Of a stretch of DNA of 64,000 nucleotides, positions 38,921 through 47,594 are shown in pieces. The first letter of the stretch is position 1, and every line of letters starts with the position of its first letter. A program made the position numbers and the translations under genes. This DNA comes from Neoalteromonas flava. GTDB taxonomy: Bacteria; Pseudomonadota; Gammaproteobacteria; Enterobacterales; Alteromonadaceae. Location of the stretch: positions 1 through 64,000 of the forward strand of contig NZ_PEAX01000007.1 of the NCBI RefSeq assembly GCF_002807685.1. The letters are read 5' to 3'. The notes below the pieces were generated by a model that saw only the letters and a list, made by a program, of their open reading frames with translations, was not told the origin of the DNA and did not search any database.

Positions 38921-41623
38921 ATGATAAGACGCCTTCAACATAACCTTCGAGTGAGCCTGTATGCAGTTTGCATGTCGGCAATACTTGCATTCGTGCTCGG
39001 GTGTGGTGAAGAGACCTTACCGATCAGCAATGAACAAGAACCTGACCCCGTTGTCGTTGATGTTCCAGTGGCATATATCAAGCGCGATTTAGCAATAAAT
39101 CAAGATGGGGGCGTCGCTGGTCTGCGCGATATCGAAGAACCACAGCAATTTCTCCCGGGGAGCGCTTTATTTATCAAATCACGCGCTTCAGTGTCGGCGC
39201 CCGAGGTGAATATTACCGATCGGATTTTCTTGGTTTCTGGAGAGGAAAGCTTACCTGAGAATCTTCCCGCCTATGACGTTAAAGACCTTGCAGTTTCGTA
39301 CGACGGCACCCGCTTGCTATTTGCCTTACGTTTACCAGAGAGTGACAACCAGCCAGAGCCAACCTGGAATGTTTGGGAATACGATCGTGTATCCGACACC
39401 TTACGCCGGGTCATTGCATCAGACACGATTGCGGATTCTGGCGATGACACTGGTCCGGTATATTTGGCTGATGGGCGCATTGTATTTAGCTCCACTCGGC
39501 AGCGCGCTAATCAGGCAATCTTGTTAGACGAAGGAAAGCCACAATACTCCGGGCTTGAAGAGAGCCTCCAAGCACACGCTTCAGTATTGCACATCATGGA
39601 CGCTGATGGCGCTAACATTGAGCAGATTTCATTTAATCAAAGTCACGACCTTGACCCCATTGTTGCGCCTGATGGCAAAATCATTTTTAGTCGTTGGGAC
39701 CAGGTCGCTGGCGACAAGGGTATTCATCTTTATCAAATGAATGCAGATGGTACTAACCTTGAAATTTTGTATGGTCGTCATAGCCATCAGGTAGACAGTC
39801 AACGATTTGATTTCATTCAAACTCAAATTACACCTGATGAGCAAGTGCTTACCGCTCTGTGGGAACGAGAGCGGGCGCGGTTGGGACAAGATTTTGCAAT
39901 ACTTGATGTTGCAGGGTTTAGTGATGCAACAGTGCCCACCGAGGGTAACCCTGGTGGGGCTGGTAGCGCGCAAAATCCCGCGCTGTTTGATACGGTAGAT
40001 ACCGCCGCGGAGTATTCGCCGGGCGGACTGTATACTGCGTTATATCCCCTATGGGATGGCAGTGGTCGCTATTTATTTACTTGGAGTCAGTGTCGGGTTT
40101 TGGCTCCGACTGACGACACTTCGAGCGACCCATCCGAGCGCACAATTTTGCCTTGTAGTCAGGTTGATTTATCCGATCTTACATACGAGCCGGCACCCCC
40201 TTTGTATGGCTTATGGATGTATGACCCGCAAGAGAACACTCAGTTACCATTGGCGATCCCTGAAGAAGGCATTGCCTACACCGAAGTCGTGGCGATGGAG
40301 TCGCGCCCGTTTCCACAAGATCCCGAATCGGCACAGCAAATCCCCGCATTAGTTGATGCTAATTTAGGCGCTATTCATATTCGCAGTGTGTATGATTTTG
40401 CTGGCGTCGATACCAGTCCGGCGGGCATTACGGCAATGGCGGATCCCACGTTGGTGAGCGCAACAGAGCGCAATGAACGCTTCTTAAGAATTACCAAGAG
40501 CGTATCGATCCCGGATGATGATACCTTAGATTTTGACCGCCGAGCATTTGGTCGCAGTCGGGCGCAATTGATGCGTGAAATCTTAGGTTATACCCCCATT
40601 CAACCGGATGGCTCGGTGTACGTTACTGTGCCAGCCAATGTGCCATTTGCTTTGAGCATAGTTGATGCCAGTGGTCAGCGTCTTTCCGCGCGCCACAATA
40701 ACTGGCTCCAAGTAAAACCGGGCGAAGTTAAAACCTGTAACGGTTGCCACACCCCGCAAAGTACTGAACCGCATGGACGGTTGGCGGCAGAAGCCGCATC
40801 CATTAATAATGGAGCCCCGTTTAGTGGGGTAGGGTTCCCTGGTGCTAATCCTGCCCTGTTCGCGGATATGGGCGAAACCATGGCTGAGACTTATGCCCGC
40901 GTTGTAGGACTACCAGACCTTACCGCAGATCTAGTATTTGAGGACGTTTGGACTGATCCTGCGACAACTCCGGTAAGCCCCAGCATTCTCTTGTCTTATG
41001 CTGAATTACAAACGTTACTTCCGATCAATCAAGCCTGCGCGCAAACGTGGCAATCGCTATGTCGTATTGAGATCAACTATCCGCAGCATATTCAGCCTTT
41101 ATTCGAATTGGTCCGTGAAACACGCGACAGTGACGACAATGTATTGCTCGACTACACCTGTACCAGTTGCCACAGTATTCAAGATAGCGATGGTGTCGCG
41201 CAGGTGCCCTCGGCACAACTCGATTTGCGCGCGACACCGTCAATTGACGATCCAAATGTTTTGACCAGCTACCGCGAGCTTTTTTTCGCTGATAACGCAC
41301 AAGAGCTTATCGAAGGGGTTTTAGTGGATATACAAGAGCCTGTCTTTGATGAAAATGGCGACCCTGTGTTTTTAGTTGATGAGGAAGGTGAGCTGATTTT
41401 GGATGCAGAGGGCAATCCAATTCAGCTGACGCGTCCAATTCGTGTTAATCCGGCAATGAGCGTCAATGGCGCACTTGCCAGCCAAAGATTCACTCGAGTT
41501 TTTACACGTTCAGAGTTTTCGCACGCAGGATGGTTATCACCGATTGAACTGAAATTGCTCGCCGAATGGTTGGATATCGGCGGGCAGTATTACAACAACC
41601 CCTTTGCGATCCCGCAAAATTAG
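38921..41623 (+). CDS. HzsA-like (hydrazine synthase alpha-related) lipoprotein with two CxxCH motifs
   Basis: The 900-residue product has a lipobox (AFVLGC-GEE, Cys 29) and a TolB/WD40-like propeller (about 100-480; VLHIMDADGANIEQISFN, HDLDPIVAPDGKIIFSRWD). CNGCH lies at 606-610 and CTSCH at 747-751. The order propeller, haem motif, second haem motif and the sequence style match the family named after hydrazine synthase subunit alpha, which occurs in many organisms that make no hydrazine. A repeat-like acidic insert (DENGDPVFLVDEEGEL) follows near residue 808. Activity unknown. It opens the plus-strand operon. Confidence 0.72.
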   Translation: MIRRLQHNLRVSLYAVCMSAILAFVLGCGEETLPISNEQEPDPVVVDVPVAYIKRDLAINQDGGVAGLRDIEEPQQFLPGSALFIKSRASVSAPEVNITDRIFLVSGEESLPENLPAYDVKDLAVSYDGTRLLFALRLPESDNQPEPTWNVWEYDRVSDTLRRVIASDTIADSGDDTGPVYLADGRIVFSSTRQRANQAILLDEGKPQYSGLEESLQAHASVLHIMDADGANIEQISFNQSHDLDPIVAPDGKIIFSRWDQVAGDKGIHLYQMNADGTNLEILYGRHSHQVDSQRFDFIQTQITPDEQVLTALWERERARLGQDFAILDVAGFSDATVPTEGNPGGAGSAQNPALFDTVDTAAEYSPGGLYTALYPLWDGSGRYLFTWSQCRVLAPTDDTSSDPSERTILPCSQVDLSDLTYEPAPPLYGLWMYDPQENTQLPLAIPEEGIAYTEVVAMESRPFPQDPESAQQIPALVDANLGAIHIRSVYDFAGVDTSPAGITAMADPTLVSATERNERFLRITKSVSIPDDDTLDFDRRAFGRSRAQLMREILGYTPIQPDGSVYVTVPANVPFALSIVDASGQRLSARHNNWLQVKPGEVKTCNGCHTPQSTEPHGRLAAEAASINNGAPFSGVGFPGANPALFADMGETMAETYARVVGLPDLTADLVFEDVWTDPATTPVSPSILLSYAELQTLLPINQACAQTWQSLCRIEINYPQHIQPLFELVRETRDSDDNVLLDYTCTSCHSIQDSDGVAQVPSAQLDLRATPSIDDPNVLTSYRELFFADNAQELIEGVLVDIQEPVFDENGDPVFLVDEEGELILDAEGNPIQLTRPIRVNPAMSVNGALASQRFTRVFTRSEFSHAGWLSPIELKLLAEWLDIGGQYYNNPFAIPQN

Positions 41624-41640
41624 TGCGTGGGATTGAACAC

Positions 41641-42396
41641 ATGAAATACGTGTCGAGGTTGTTGTCGCTTATTTTGGCCGGAATGGTGCTGATGATTAGC
41701 CGCAGCGCCGTAAGCAGTGAGTATTTAGCCGTAACGGTAGAGCAGCCGTTTATTGAGATGCGCAGTGGACCTGCGAGTGTTTATCCCGTATTTCATGTCG
41801 CGGAAAAAGGCGAGGTCATTGAAGTGCTGAAAACACGCACTCAATGGTACAAGGTGCGCACGGACAAAGGGGTTGAGGGCTGGATATCAGTTGAAGATTT
41901 AAATACCACTATTCATATCGATGGCAGCGCGGTGGTGGTTAGTAGTGGGAATTTTGCCGACTATCAATCGCGAGATTGGGAGCTTGGATTTGCCGTCGGG
42001 GCTTTAGACAATGTGATCAGTATGTCGGCATCGGCAGGCTGGGTATTGACCGAAAACTTAACTGTCGAAGCTAATTTTTCTCAGGCTCTCGGTGATTTCG
42101 CAGAAAATCGATATTGGACGTTGCGGATACTGCATTACACCTTCCCAGAATGGCGCTTGTCGCCTTATCTGGGGTTGGGGAGTGGTCAAATTTCGACGAC
42201 ACCGCGCAGTAATTTAGTGGCATCAGGGGATGAGTCGCGTACCAACGATATTATGGAAGTTAGCGCAGGGCTGCGTTATTACCTGACCCGAAACATGGTG
42301 ATTCGGTTGGAATACAAGAGCCTTTTAGCTTTGACCCAACGTGATGAACAAGAGGAGTTAAGCGAGTGGAAACTTGGCATAAACGTGTTTTTCTGA
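41641..42396 (+). CDS. SH3-domain plus outer-membrane beta-barrel protein
   Basis: The 251-residue product has a signal peptide (MKYVSRLLSLILAGMVLMIS...AVS), a bacterial SH3 domain (about 28-90; VEQPFIEMRSGPASVYPVF, GVEGWISVEDL) and a barrel-like C-terminal part with alternating strands ending in NVFF; a terminal Phe is the usual recognition signal for the BAM complex. The SH3 part may bind peptidoglycan or another protein. ATG 41641 follows the HzsA-like stop by 17 bases. It overlaps the next gene by 31 bases. Confidence 0.77.
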   Translation: MKYVSRLLSLILAGMVLMISRSAVSSEYLAVTVEQPFIEMRSGPASVYPVFHVAEKGEVIEVLKTRTQWYKVRTDKGVEGWISVEDLNTTIHIDGSAVVVSSGNFADYQSRDWELGFAVGALDNVISMSASAGWVLTENLTVEANFSQALGDFAENRYWTLRILHYTFPEWRLSPYLGLGSGQISTTPRSNLVASGDESRTNDIMEVSAGLRYYLTRNMVIRLEYKSLLALTQRDEQEELSEWKLGINVFF

Positions 42397-43037
42397 GCCT
42401 TCGGTCGGCCATGGTTAGCAGCTGTGCGCTAATCCTTTTGTGTTTGAGCGCAATGCCTGCGTTGGCGCAGCAAATGGCGACGCCGCCGCCGATACTAGAC
42501 CCCAATTTAACCCGGCGCACTGTTAACGAAGCAGATATCGATAGTGAAAACTTCGAGATCTCTGCCAGCATTGGTGTGCAAAGTATTGAGGATTTTGGTA
42601 ATGACATGACCTATGCCGTGCGCTTGGGTTATCACATTTCAGAGCATTGGTTTACGGAAGCGTCCTATGCCGTTGCGCAAGCAGGCACGACAAGCTTCGA
42701 GGATTTGTCAGGCGGCGCTGAGTTTTTAACTGACGAAGAGCGTGACTTTACCACGTATGATTTGGCTGTTGGCTACAAGTTGAATGGCGAAGTTTTCTTT
42801 AGTGATGGTGTGGCATTTAATACTAATTTTTATTTCTTGGTTGGTGGCGGCGCTACTGATTTTGGCGGGGACGAGCGTTTTACTCTCACCCTCGGTGCTG
42901 GCTATCGTCTATTACTTACCGACTATCTTTCGATGCGATTGGATGTGCGTGATCATATTTTCAATAGTGATCTTATCGGCGCCGAAAAGTCGACTCACAA
43001 TATGGCTTACACCCTTGGTGTCAGTGTGTTTTTCTAG
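42366..43037 (+). CDS. Outer-membrane beta-barrel protein
   Basis: The 223-residue product has a signal peptide ending in AMPALA and about eight predicted strands (for example [52 protein letters not shown]) ending in GVSVFF. Size and terminal Phe fit an OmpW/OmpA-like eight-stranded barrel. GTG 42366 is chosen because AGGAG lies eight bases before it. The start lies inside the previous gene, giving coupled translation of the two barrels. Confidence 0.78.
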   Translation: METWHKRVFLSLRSAMVSSCALILLCLSAMPALAQQMATPPPILDPNLTRRTVNEADIDSENFEISASIGVQSIEDFGNDMTYAVRLGYHISEHWFTEASYAVAQAGTTSFEDLSGGAEFLTDEERDFTTYDLAVGYKLNGEVFFSDGVAFNTNFYFLVGGGATDFGGDERFTLTLGAGYRLLLTDYLSMRLDVRDHIFNSDLIGAEKSTHNMAYTLGVSVFF

Positions 43038-43046
43038 GAGCTGGGT

Positions 43047-43574
43047 ATGCAGTACAGACCTAAATTTTTAAGTGATTTTACCAAATTGGCGGTATCTATT
43101 GTGGTCGCAATTGTTGTGACCGATTTAACCACGCAAGCGCAAGCGAATGGTGTGGCGCAGAGCGCCCCGGATTTCACCTTGCCCAGTCGAGACGGCGATA
43201 ACCGACGGTTGCTTGAGGAGCGGGGCAATATTGTGTTGGTCAATTTTTGGGCTAGCTGGTGTGGTCCTTGTCGAGAAGAGTTACCGGCAATGGAAGCCTT
43301 GCAACAGAAATATCAAGATCTTGGTTTCACAGTTCTCGCGGTGAACGTTGATGATCAGCCAGAAAAAGCCAACATCTTATTGGACGACATTAAAGTGTCC
43401 TTTCCGGTGTTGTTTGATTCAGCTGGCGAGGTGTCGCAACGTTATGACGTGAGTGCCATGCCAACCACAGTGTTCGTTGACCGCAATGGTTTGGCGCGCT
43501 TAACCCACAAGGGTTACAAATCGGGTGATGAGAATAAGTATGAAAAAGCAATTAAATTACTGCTTCGCGAGTAA
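43047..43574 (+). CDS. TlpA/ResA-like thioredoxin
   Basis: The 175-residue protein has an N-terminal membrane or signal segment (about 12-32) and a thioredoxin fold with active site [13 protein letters not shown] and cis-Pro in [10 protein letters not shown]. TlpA/ResA-type proteins reduce periplasmic disulfides, typically in apocytochromes c before haem attachment or in copper proteins. Its place next to CxxCH proteins and a Cys-tailed lipoprotein gives it obvious clients. It lies nine bases after the barrel gene and overlaps the next by 35. Confidence 0.9.
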   Translation: MQYRPKFLSDFTKLAVSIVVAIVVTDLTTQAQANGVAQSAPDFTLPSRDGDNRRLLEERGNIVLVNFWASWCGPCREELPAMEALQQKYQDLGFTVLAVNVDDQPEKANILLDDIKVSFPVLFDSAGEVSQRYDVSAMPTTVFVDRNGLARLTHKGYKSGDENKYEKAIKLLLRE

Positions 43575-43833
43575 ATCGCTGCTTACCCACCACAAGTTGG
43601 GTATTGCTGTGCTGGTACTCCTGGTGAGTAGTGGTTGTGCCACAACTCAGGAATATGCATGGTTGGACATCGAGCCTTGGGTCAAGCCATATGAACGTTC
43701 GAATCTAGCGGACCCGATCATGAGCATGAACCGTAATCCGATTGCCAGAAGTTATGCCAAGCATGTGCATGAATCACGTGAAGGCGCGCGTGGTGCAGAT
43801 GGTGCAGCTGGTGGAGGCTGCGGATGCAACTAA
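43540..43833 (+). CDS. DUF4266 small lipoprotein ending in GGGCGCN
   Basis: The 97-residue product has a lipobox (LVSSGC-ATT), the DUF4266 core (WVKPYERSNLADPIMSM then ARSYAKHVHESREGARG) and the C-terminus GAAGGGCGCN. DUF4266 proteins are consistently found between a TlpA protein and a DUF3570 barrel. Two Cys three residues from the end suggest metal or cofactor binding, or a redox exchange with TlpA. Start ATG 43540 lies inside tlpA; the gene overlaps DUF3570 by ten bases. Confidence 0.85.
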   Translation: MKKQLNYCFASKSLLTHHKLGIAVLVLLVSSGCATTQEYAWLDIEPWVKPYERSNLADPIMSMNRNPIARSYAKHVHESREGARGADGAAGGGCGCN

Positions 43834-44960
43834 TACATCGGATCGCATTAAGTCTGGCTCTCTGGGGGCATGCAAGCCTGGGCTTTGCAGCTGTGTTGCC
43901 GCAGGACCGTTCTGACGTAATGTATCATTCCTACTCGGGTGATGGAGTTTCAATTGATGGCCCTTCTATATTGTTGCGCAAACAGGTGGGCGATAAGGTC
44001 TCTTTGTCGGCGAACTATTACGTTGATACTGTATCTGGAGCGTCTATCGATGTAAGGGCGACTGCCAGTCAATACACCGAAGAGCGCAAAGAGGCGACTC
44101 TTGGTGGGGATTTCTTGCACAACAAAACGTTGTTAAGTGTGAGCTATACCAATAGCTCAGAGAATGATTTTGAAGCAAACTCCGCCTATATTGGTGTCAG
44201 TCAAGATATGTTTGGCGACTTAACGACTATCTCTTTAAGTTATGCAAAAGGCTGGGATGAAGTCGGCGTGCGTGGCGATGACAGCTTTTCTGAACAAGCA
44301 GACCGCCACAAATATGGATTTGGGATCACCCAAGTCGTGAGCAAAAACATGATTGTCGGCTTCTCGGCCGAGCATATTTCTGACCAGGGCTACTTGAATA
44401 ACCCGTACCGTTCAGTACGCTATCTTGATACGGCGGCGCCGCGGGGGTTTAGTTTCGCCACAGAAGTATATCCCAACACCCGCACGAGTAATGCGATTTC
44501 GTTAAATGCTAATTATTACTTACCCCATCGCGCAGCGGTCTATGCAGATGTGCGTTGGTATAACGATACTTGGGGAATATCTGCCACTAATGGCAAGCTG
44601 GGTTATGTGCATACCATTGGGCAAGAGTGGATAATCGATGTGTTTTTGCGGTACTACCAACAAGATAGGGCCGATTTTTATCAAGATTTATTCTCGCGTC
44701 CGAATGAGTTTAACTTTATGGCGCGTGACAAAGAAATGAGCACCTATTCAGGAGTAACCGCAGGTGTTAGTGTAGCGTATGAATGGCAGTTTTCCGCGAC
44801 CGATGTGATCAAGAAATCCAGCTTGCATTTTGAGTATGATTACATGCAGTTTGATTATGATGATTTTCGTGATGTGACGGCAATTGCCCCGGTCGGTGAG
44901 GAGCCCCTGTTTGGTTTCTCAGCCAATGTGATAAAAGTATTTGTTTCCATCTGGTATTAA
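43824..44960 (+). CDS. DUF3570 outer-membrane beta-barrel protein
   Basis: The 378-residue product has a signal peptide (about 1-22, ending GFA) and a barrel made of many alternating strands (for example KVSLSANYYVDTVSGASIDV, TTISLSYAKGWDEVGV, HLHFEYD-like segments), ending in FVSIWY with a terminal aromatic. The DUF3570 family is defined by the opening RSDVMYHSYSGDGVSIDGPS. It is probably a pore or a scaffold for the neighbouring lipoproteins. Its start overlaps the DUF4266 gene. Confidence 0.87.
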   Translation: MQLIHRIALSLALWGHASLGFAAVLPQDRSDVMYHSYSGDGVSIDGPSILLRKQVGDKVSLSANYYVDTVSGASIDVRATASQYTEERKEATLGGDFLHNKTLLSVSYTNSSENDFEANSAYIGVSQDMFGDLTTISLSYAKGWDEVGVRGDDSFSEQADRHKYGFGITQVVSKNMIVGFSAEHISDQGYLNNPYRSVRYLDTAAPRGFSFATEVYPNTRTSNAISLNANYYLPHRAAVYADVRWYNDTWGISATNGKLGYVHTIGQEWIIDVFLRYYQQDRADFYQDLFSRPNEFNFMARDKEMSTYSGVTAGVSVAYEWQFSATDVIKKSSLHFEYDYMQFDYDDFRDVTAIAPVGEEPLFGFSANVIKVFVSIWY

Positions 44961-44985
44961 AGTGAAGTTGAAGGGAGAAAACAGG

Positions 44986-45579
44986 GTGTGGCGAGAGTGT
45001 AAACGGATCGGAATAGCAAACTTGCTTATGCTGGTATTGCTGTGTGTTGCTGCGGCTTTCTCCTTTCAAGCGTACAGTCAATCAGATGAAGCTGATGAGC
45101 TAGGCTTACTGGCGCCATCCGCGTCAGCGCAAGAGAGTGAGTTGGGACAAGACATTGAGTCATTGCAAAAAGCGTTAATCGAACTGAATCGAGACTTATT
45201 CATCCTTGAAGAAGATTTACTGTTTCCTTCCAGTACGCAAATCGCCATCTACTTATCAATGGATGTAGGGCAATACTTTGCGCTTGATGCAGTTGAGGTG
45301 AAAATTGATGATCAATCGCGCAGTCATTATTTATATACCCAGAAGCAGGTAGAAGCATTGATGCGCGGTGGCGTGCATCAAGTGTACTTGGGTAATGTGT
45401 CGCAAGGCTCCCATCAATTAACGGCAATATTTCATGGCATTGGCCCTGAGCAGAGGCCCTACAAGCGCGGGGTTACACTCGACTTTACTAAATCAGAGGA
45501 TGCTCAAGTCATTGAATTGAAAATCGTGGATTCAACCATGGCACAGCAACCCGAATTTACAGCTGTAGCCTTACAATAA
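44986..45579 (+). CDS. Exported protein with coiled-coil segment, unknown family
   Basis: From GTG 44986 (GGGAG eight bases upstream) the 197-residue product has a signal segment (about 10-32), a short helical region (LGQDIESLQKALIELNRDLFI) that looks like a coiled coil, and a C-terminal beta-rich part (FALDAVEVKIDDQSRSHYLY, LGNVSQGSHQLTAIFHG). The latter resembles Ig-like or PEGA-type modules in other envelope proteins. I do not recognise a named family. It sits between the DUF3570 barrel and the TPR genes. Confidence 0.7.
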   Translation: MWRECKRIGIANLLMLVLLCVAAAFSFQAYSQSDEADELGLLAPSASAQESELGQDIESLQKALIELNRDLFILEEDLLFPSSTQIAIYLSMDVGQYFALDAVEVKIDDQSRSHYLYTQKQVEALMRGGVHQVYLGNVSQGSHQLTAIFHGIGPEQRPYKRGVTLDFTKSEDAQVIELKIVDSTMAQQPEFTAVALQ

Positions 45580-45596
45580 AGGATTATTGTTTACCC

Positions 45597-47594
45597 ATGC
45601 GATTGTCGTTTTGTTTTGTTCGCACTTTGATTGCCACTTTACTGGGCGTAGTCTTGGCGACCCCAGTCGGCGCGCAAGCTGTTCGCGACCAAGCACAAAA
45701 GTTGGCTGAATTACGCATGGGAACAGTGTATTACCATTACTTTCAGCAACAACCGCTGGAAACCTTGCATGCTGTTGCCATAGCCAAGACCAAGGGGCTT
45801 TCAGCAGAACAACTCGCGCAACTGCAATTGGTGCAAGGTGGGGCGAGTTTACAGTTAGGCATGACCTCGACCGCGACCCAATTACTGCAAGATTTACTGG
45901 CAAACACTCAAGCCCCTGAGTTACAAGCGCAGGCTTGGTATTGGCTTGCACACACCGCGTTTCAGCAAGGTCAATATGCGACCAGTCAACAGGCCGCACA
46001 ACGTCTCAATGAGCAAGCTCTTGCGGAATATATTGAACCGGAACAACAGCAAGAAATCGCATATCAAGCGGCGTTTTACCAGATCCAACAAGCGCCACAA
46101 GATTGGCGACAAATTTTATCCGGCTTTAATGTACATAGCGATTGGTATCCCTATCTGCTCGCAAATGTGGGCGTACAACTCTTTAATCAGGATAAATTTC
46201 AACAAGCATCTGCCCGATTCCTCGACGCCATTGAAGCGGCAAGAGCGCCCAAGCCTGTGCCGTTCGATTGGTCATTTGCATGGTTAAACCCGGCCAATGC
46301 GAGCTGGTGGCCTTGGGCGGAAAATACAGTGGCATTAACGTCAGCCTTTACCGAGCATAATGCATTGCTTGATCGTTTGTATTACATGCTAGGTCAGGCA
46401 TTTGTACGCCAGAACGATTTTGACGCAGCTTTTAATGCCTATAAACATATTCAATCCGATGGTTTGTACGCTGAGCCTGGGTTACTTGCCTACGGGTGGT
46501 CACTTGCGAACGATGAACGTTGGTCAGAGGCGATGCCGGTATGGCGTTATTTGCAGCAAAATGGACGTGGTTTGCCTGCGTTGCAAGCCACACACGCTCT
46601 AGCGTACGGTTACGAACATCTGACTGATTATCGACAAGCATACAGCATGCTGGAACAGTCCCTTGAACAATTAGAAAGTGCACGAATATCACTGCAAAAG
46701 CTGCTTTCCAGCAGTGGACAAGCGGCCTTTTACGCTCAGCTTTCCAGCACATCTCAAGATTCAATTACGGACACTTGGCCAACCGCGCACCAAGATTTAC
46801 TGGTCGATATCTTAAGTGGCGACAATCAGCCAAATACCGCTAAACAATTACGCACGTTATTGCAATTAACTGATATGTATCGACTGATAGTCGAGCAACA
46901 GGAAAAAGTTGATGCCCTGCTGCTGATGCTAAATGAACGTGAGCAAGCACTCCTGCAACGTGCAAAAGAATTGCCTTTATTGGTTATGCAAGAGCGGTTC
47001 AGTCAGGCCCAGCAACAACTGACGCAGCTCCAAGATAAAGTAAAACAGGCGCAAGATGAGCCAGAGCTGCTCGCAAATGCAGAGCAACAAGCATGGTTAT
47101 CGCGGGTGCAAAAGGCGCAGCAGCGTTTGTTAGCGTTGCAAGCAGGAAACACTCTTTCTGCTGCGCAAAACGCACAGCTTGACGCGCGCCTTGCGCGGGT
47201 CGAGGGGATCTTGAACTGGCGGTTAGAGGAACAGCGCACCGCTGTGTTCCCACAGCACTCACTCGCGTTGAAAGAAGCAGAGCAGGCTTTTAGTGCTGCT
47301 ACTTTACGTTTTCAATCGCTACGAGCGCGAGTTGCCGATGAGCAAACGCTGCTTACTCAAATCGCCAATGAGCGTATGCAGTTACGCGAGCTTAAGCAGC
47401 GATATACAGAGAAAGGTGAGTACACAAAAGGCTTGCAGCAGCGTTTAGTTAAGAGTTTGTCGGGTTATTTAGTGAACAAAGTCAAACAACGAGATGCGGT
47501 GTTATTAGAACAAATTACAGCGACTCAGCTTGCCATGTTGCGGATGCAGGATCTGCATTTTACCCGCAGCAATGCGGCGGAGGGCCGACCATGA
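45597..47594 (+). CDS. Periplasmic TPR and coiled-coil protein
   Basis: The 665-residue product has a signal peptide (about 1-26, ending VGAQA). Tetratricopeptide-like helices run from about 60 to 380 (ELQAQAWYWLAHTAFQQGQY, DRLYYMLGQAFVRQNDFDAAF). A coiled-coil region extends from about 430 to 640, rich in Gln, Leu and Glu. It should be an elongated scaffold in the periplasm. It overlaps the next gene by four bases. Confidence 0.8.
   Translation: MRLSFCFVRTLIATLLGVVLATPVGAQAVRDQAQKLAELRMGTVYYHYFQQQPLETLHAVAIAKTKGLSAEQLAQLQLVQGGASLQLGMTSTATQLLQDLLANTQAPELQAQAWYWLAHTAFQQGQYATSQQAAQRLNEQALAEYIEPEQQQEIAYQAAFYQIQQAPQDWRQILSGFNVHSDWYPYLLANVGVQLFNQDKFQQASARFLDAIEAARAPKPVPFDWSFAWLNPANASWWPWAENTVALTSAFTEHNALLDRLYYMLGQAFVRQNDFDAAFNAYKHIQSDGLYAEPGLLAYGWSLANDERWSEAMPVWRYLQQNGRGLPALQATHALAYGYEHLTDYRQAYSMLEQSLEQLESARISLQKLLSSSGQAAFYAQLSSTSQDSITDTWPTAHQDLLVDILSGDNQPNTAKQLRTLLQLTDMYRLIVEQQEKVDALLLMLNEREQALLQRAKELPLLVMQERFSQAQQQLTQLQDKVKQAQDEPELLANAEQQAWLSRVQKAQQRLLALQAGNTLSAAQNAQLDARLARVEGILNWRLEEQRTAVFPQHSLALKEAEQAFSAATLRFQSLRARVADEQTLLTQIANERMQLRELKQRYTEKGEYTKGLQQRLVKSLSGYLVNKVKQRDAVLLEQITATQLAMLRMQDLHFTRSNAAEGRP

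Noticed and set aside
46432-47262. Several antisense frames over the first TPR gene
   Set aside because: They are by-products of its Gln- and Ala-rich codons; the TPR frame on the plus strand is clearly the coding one.
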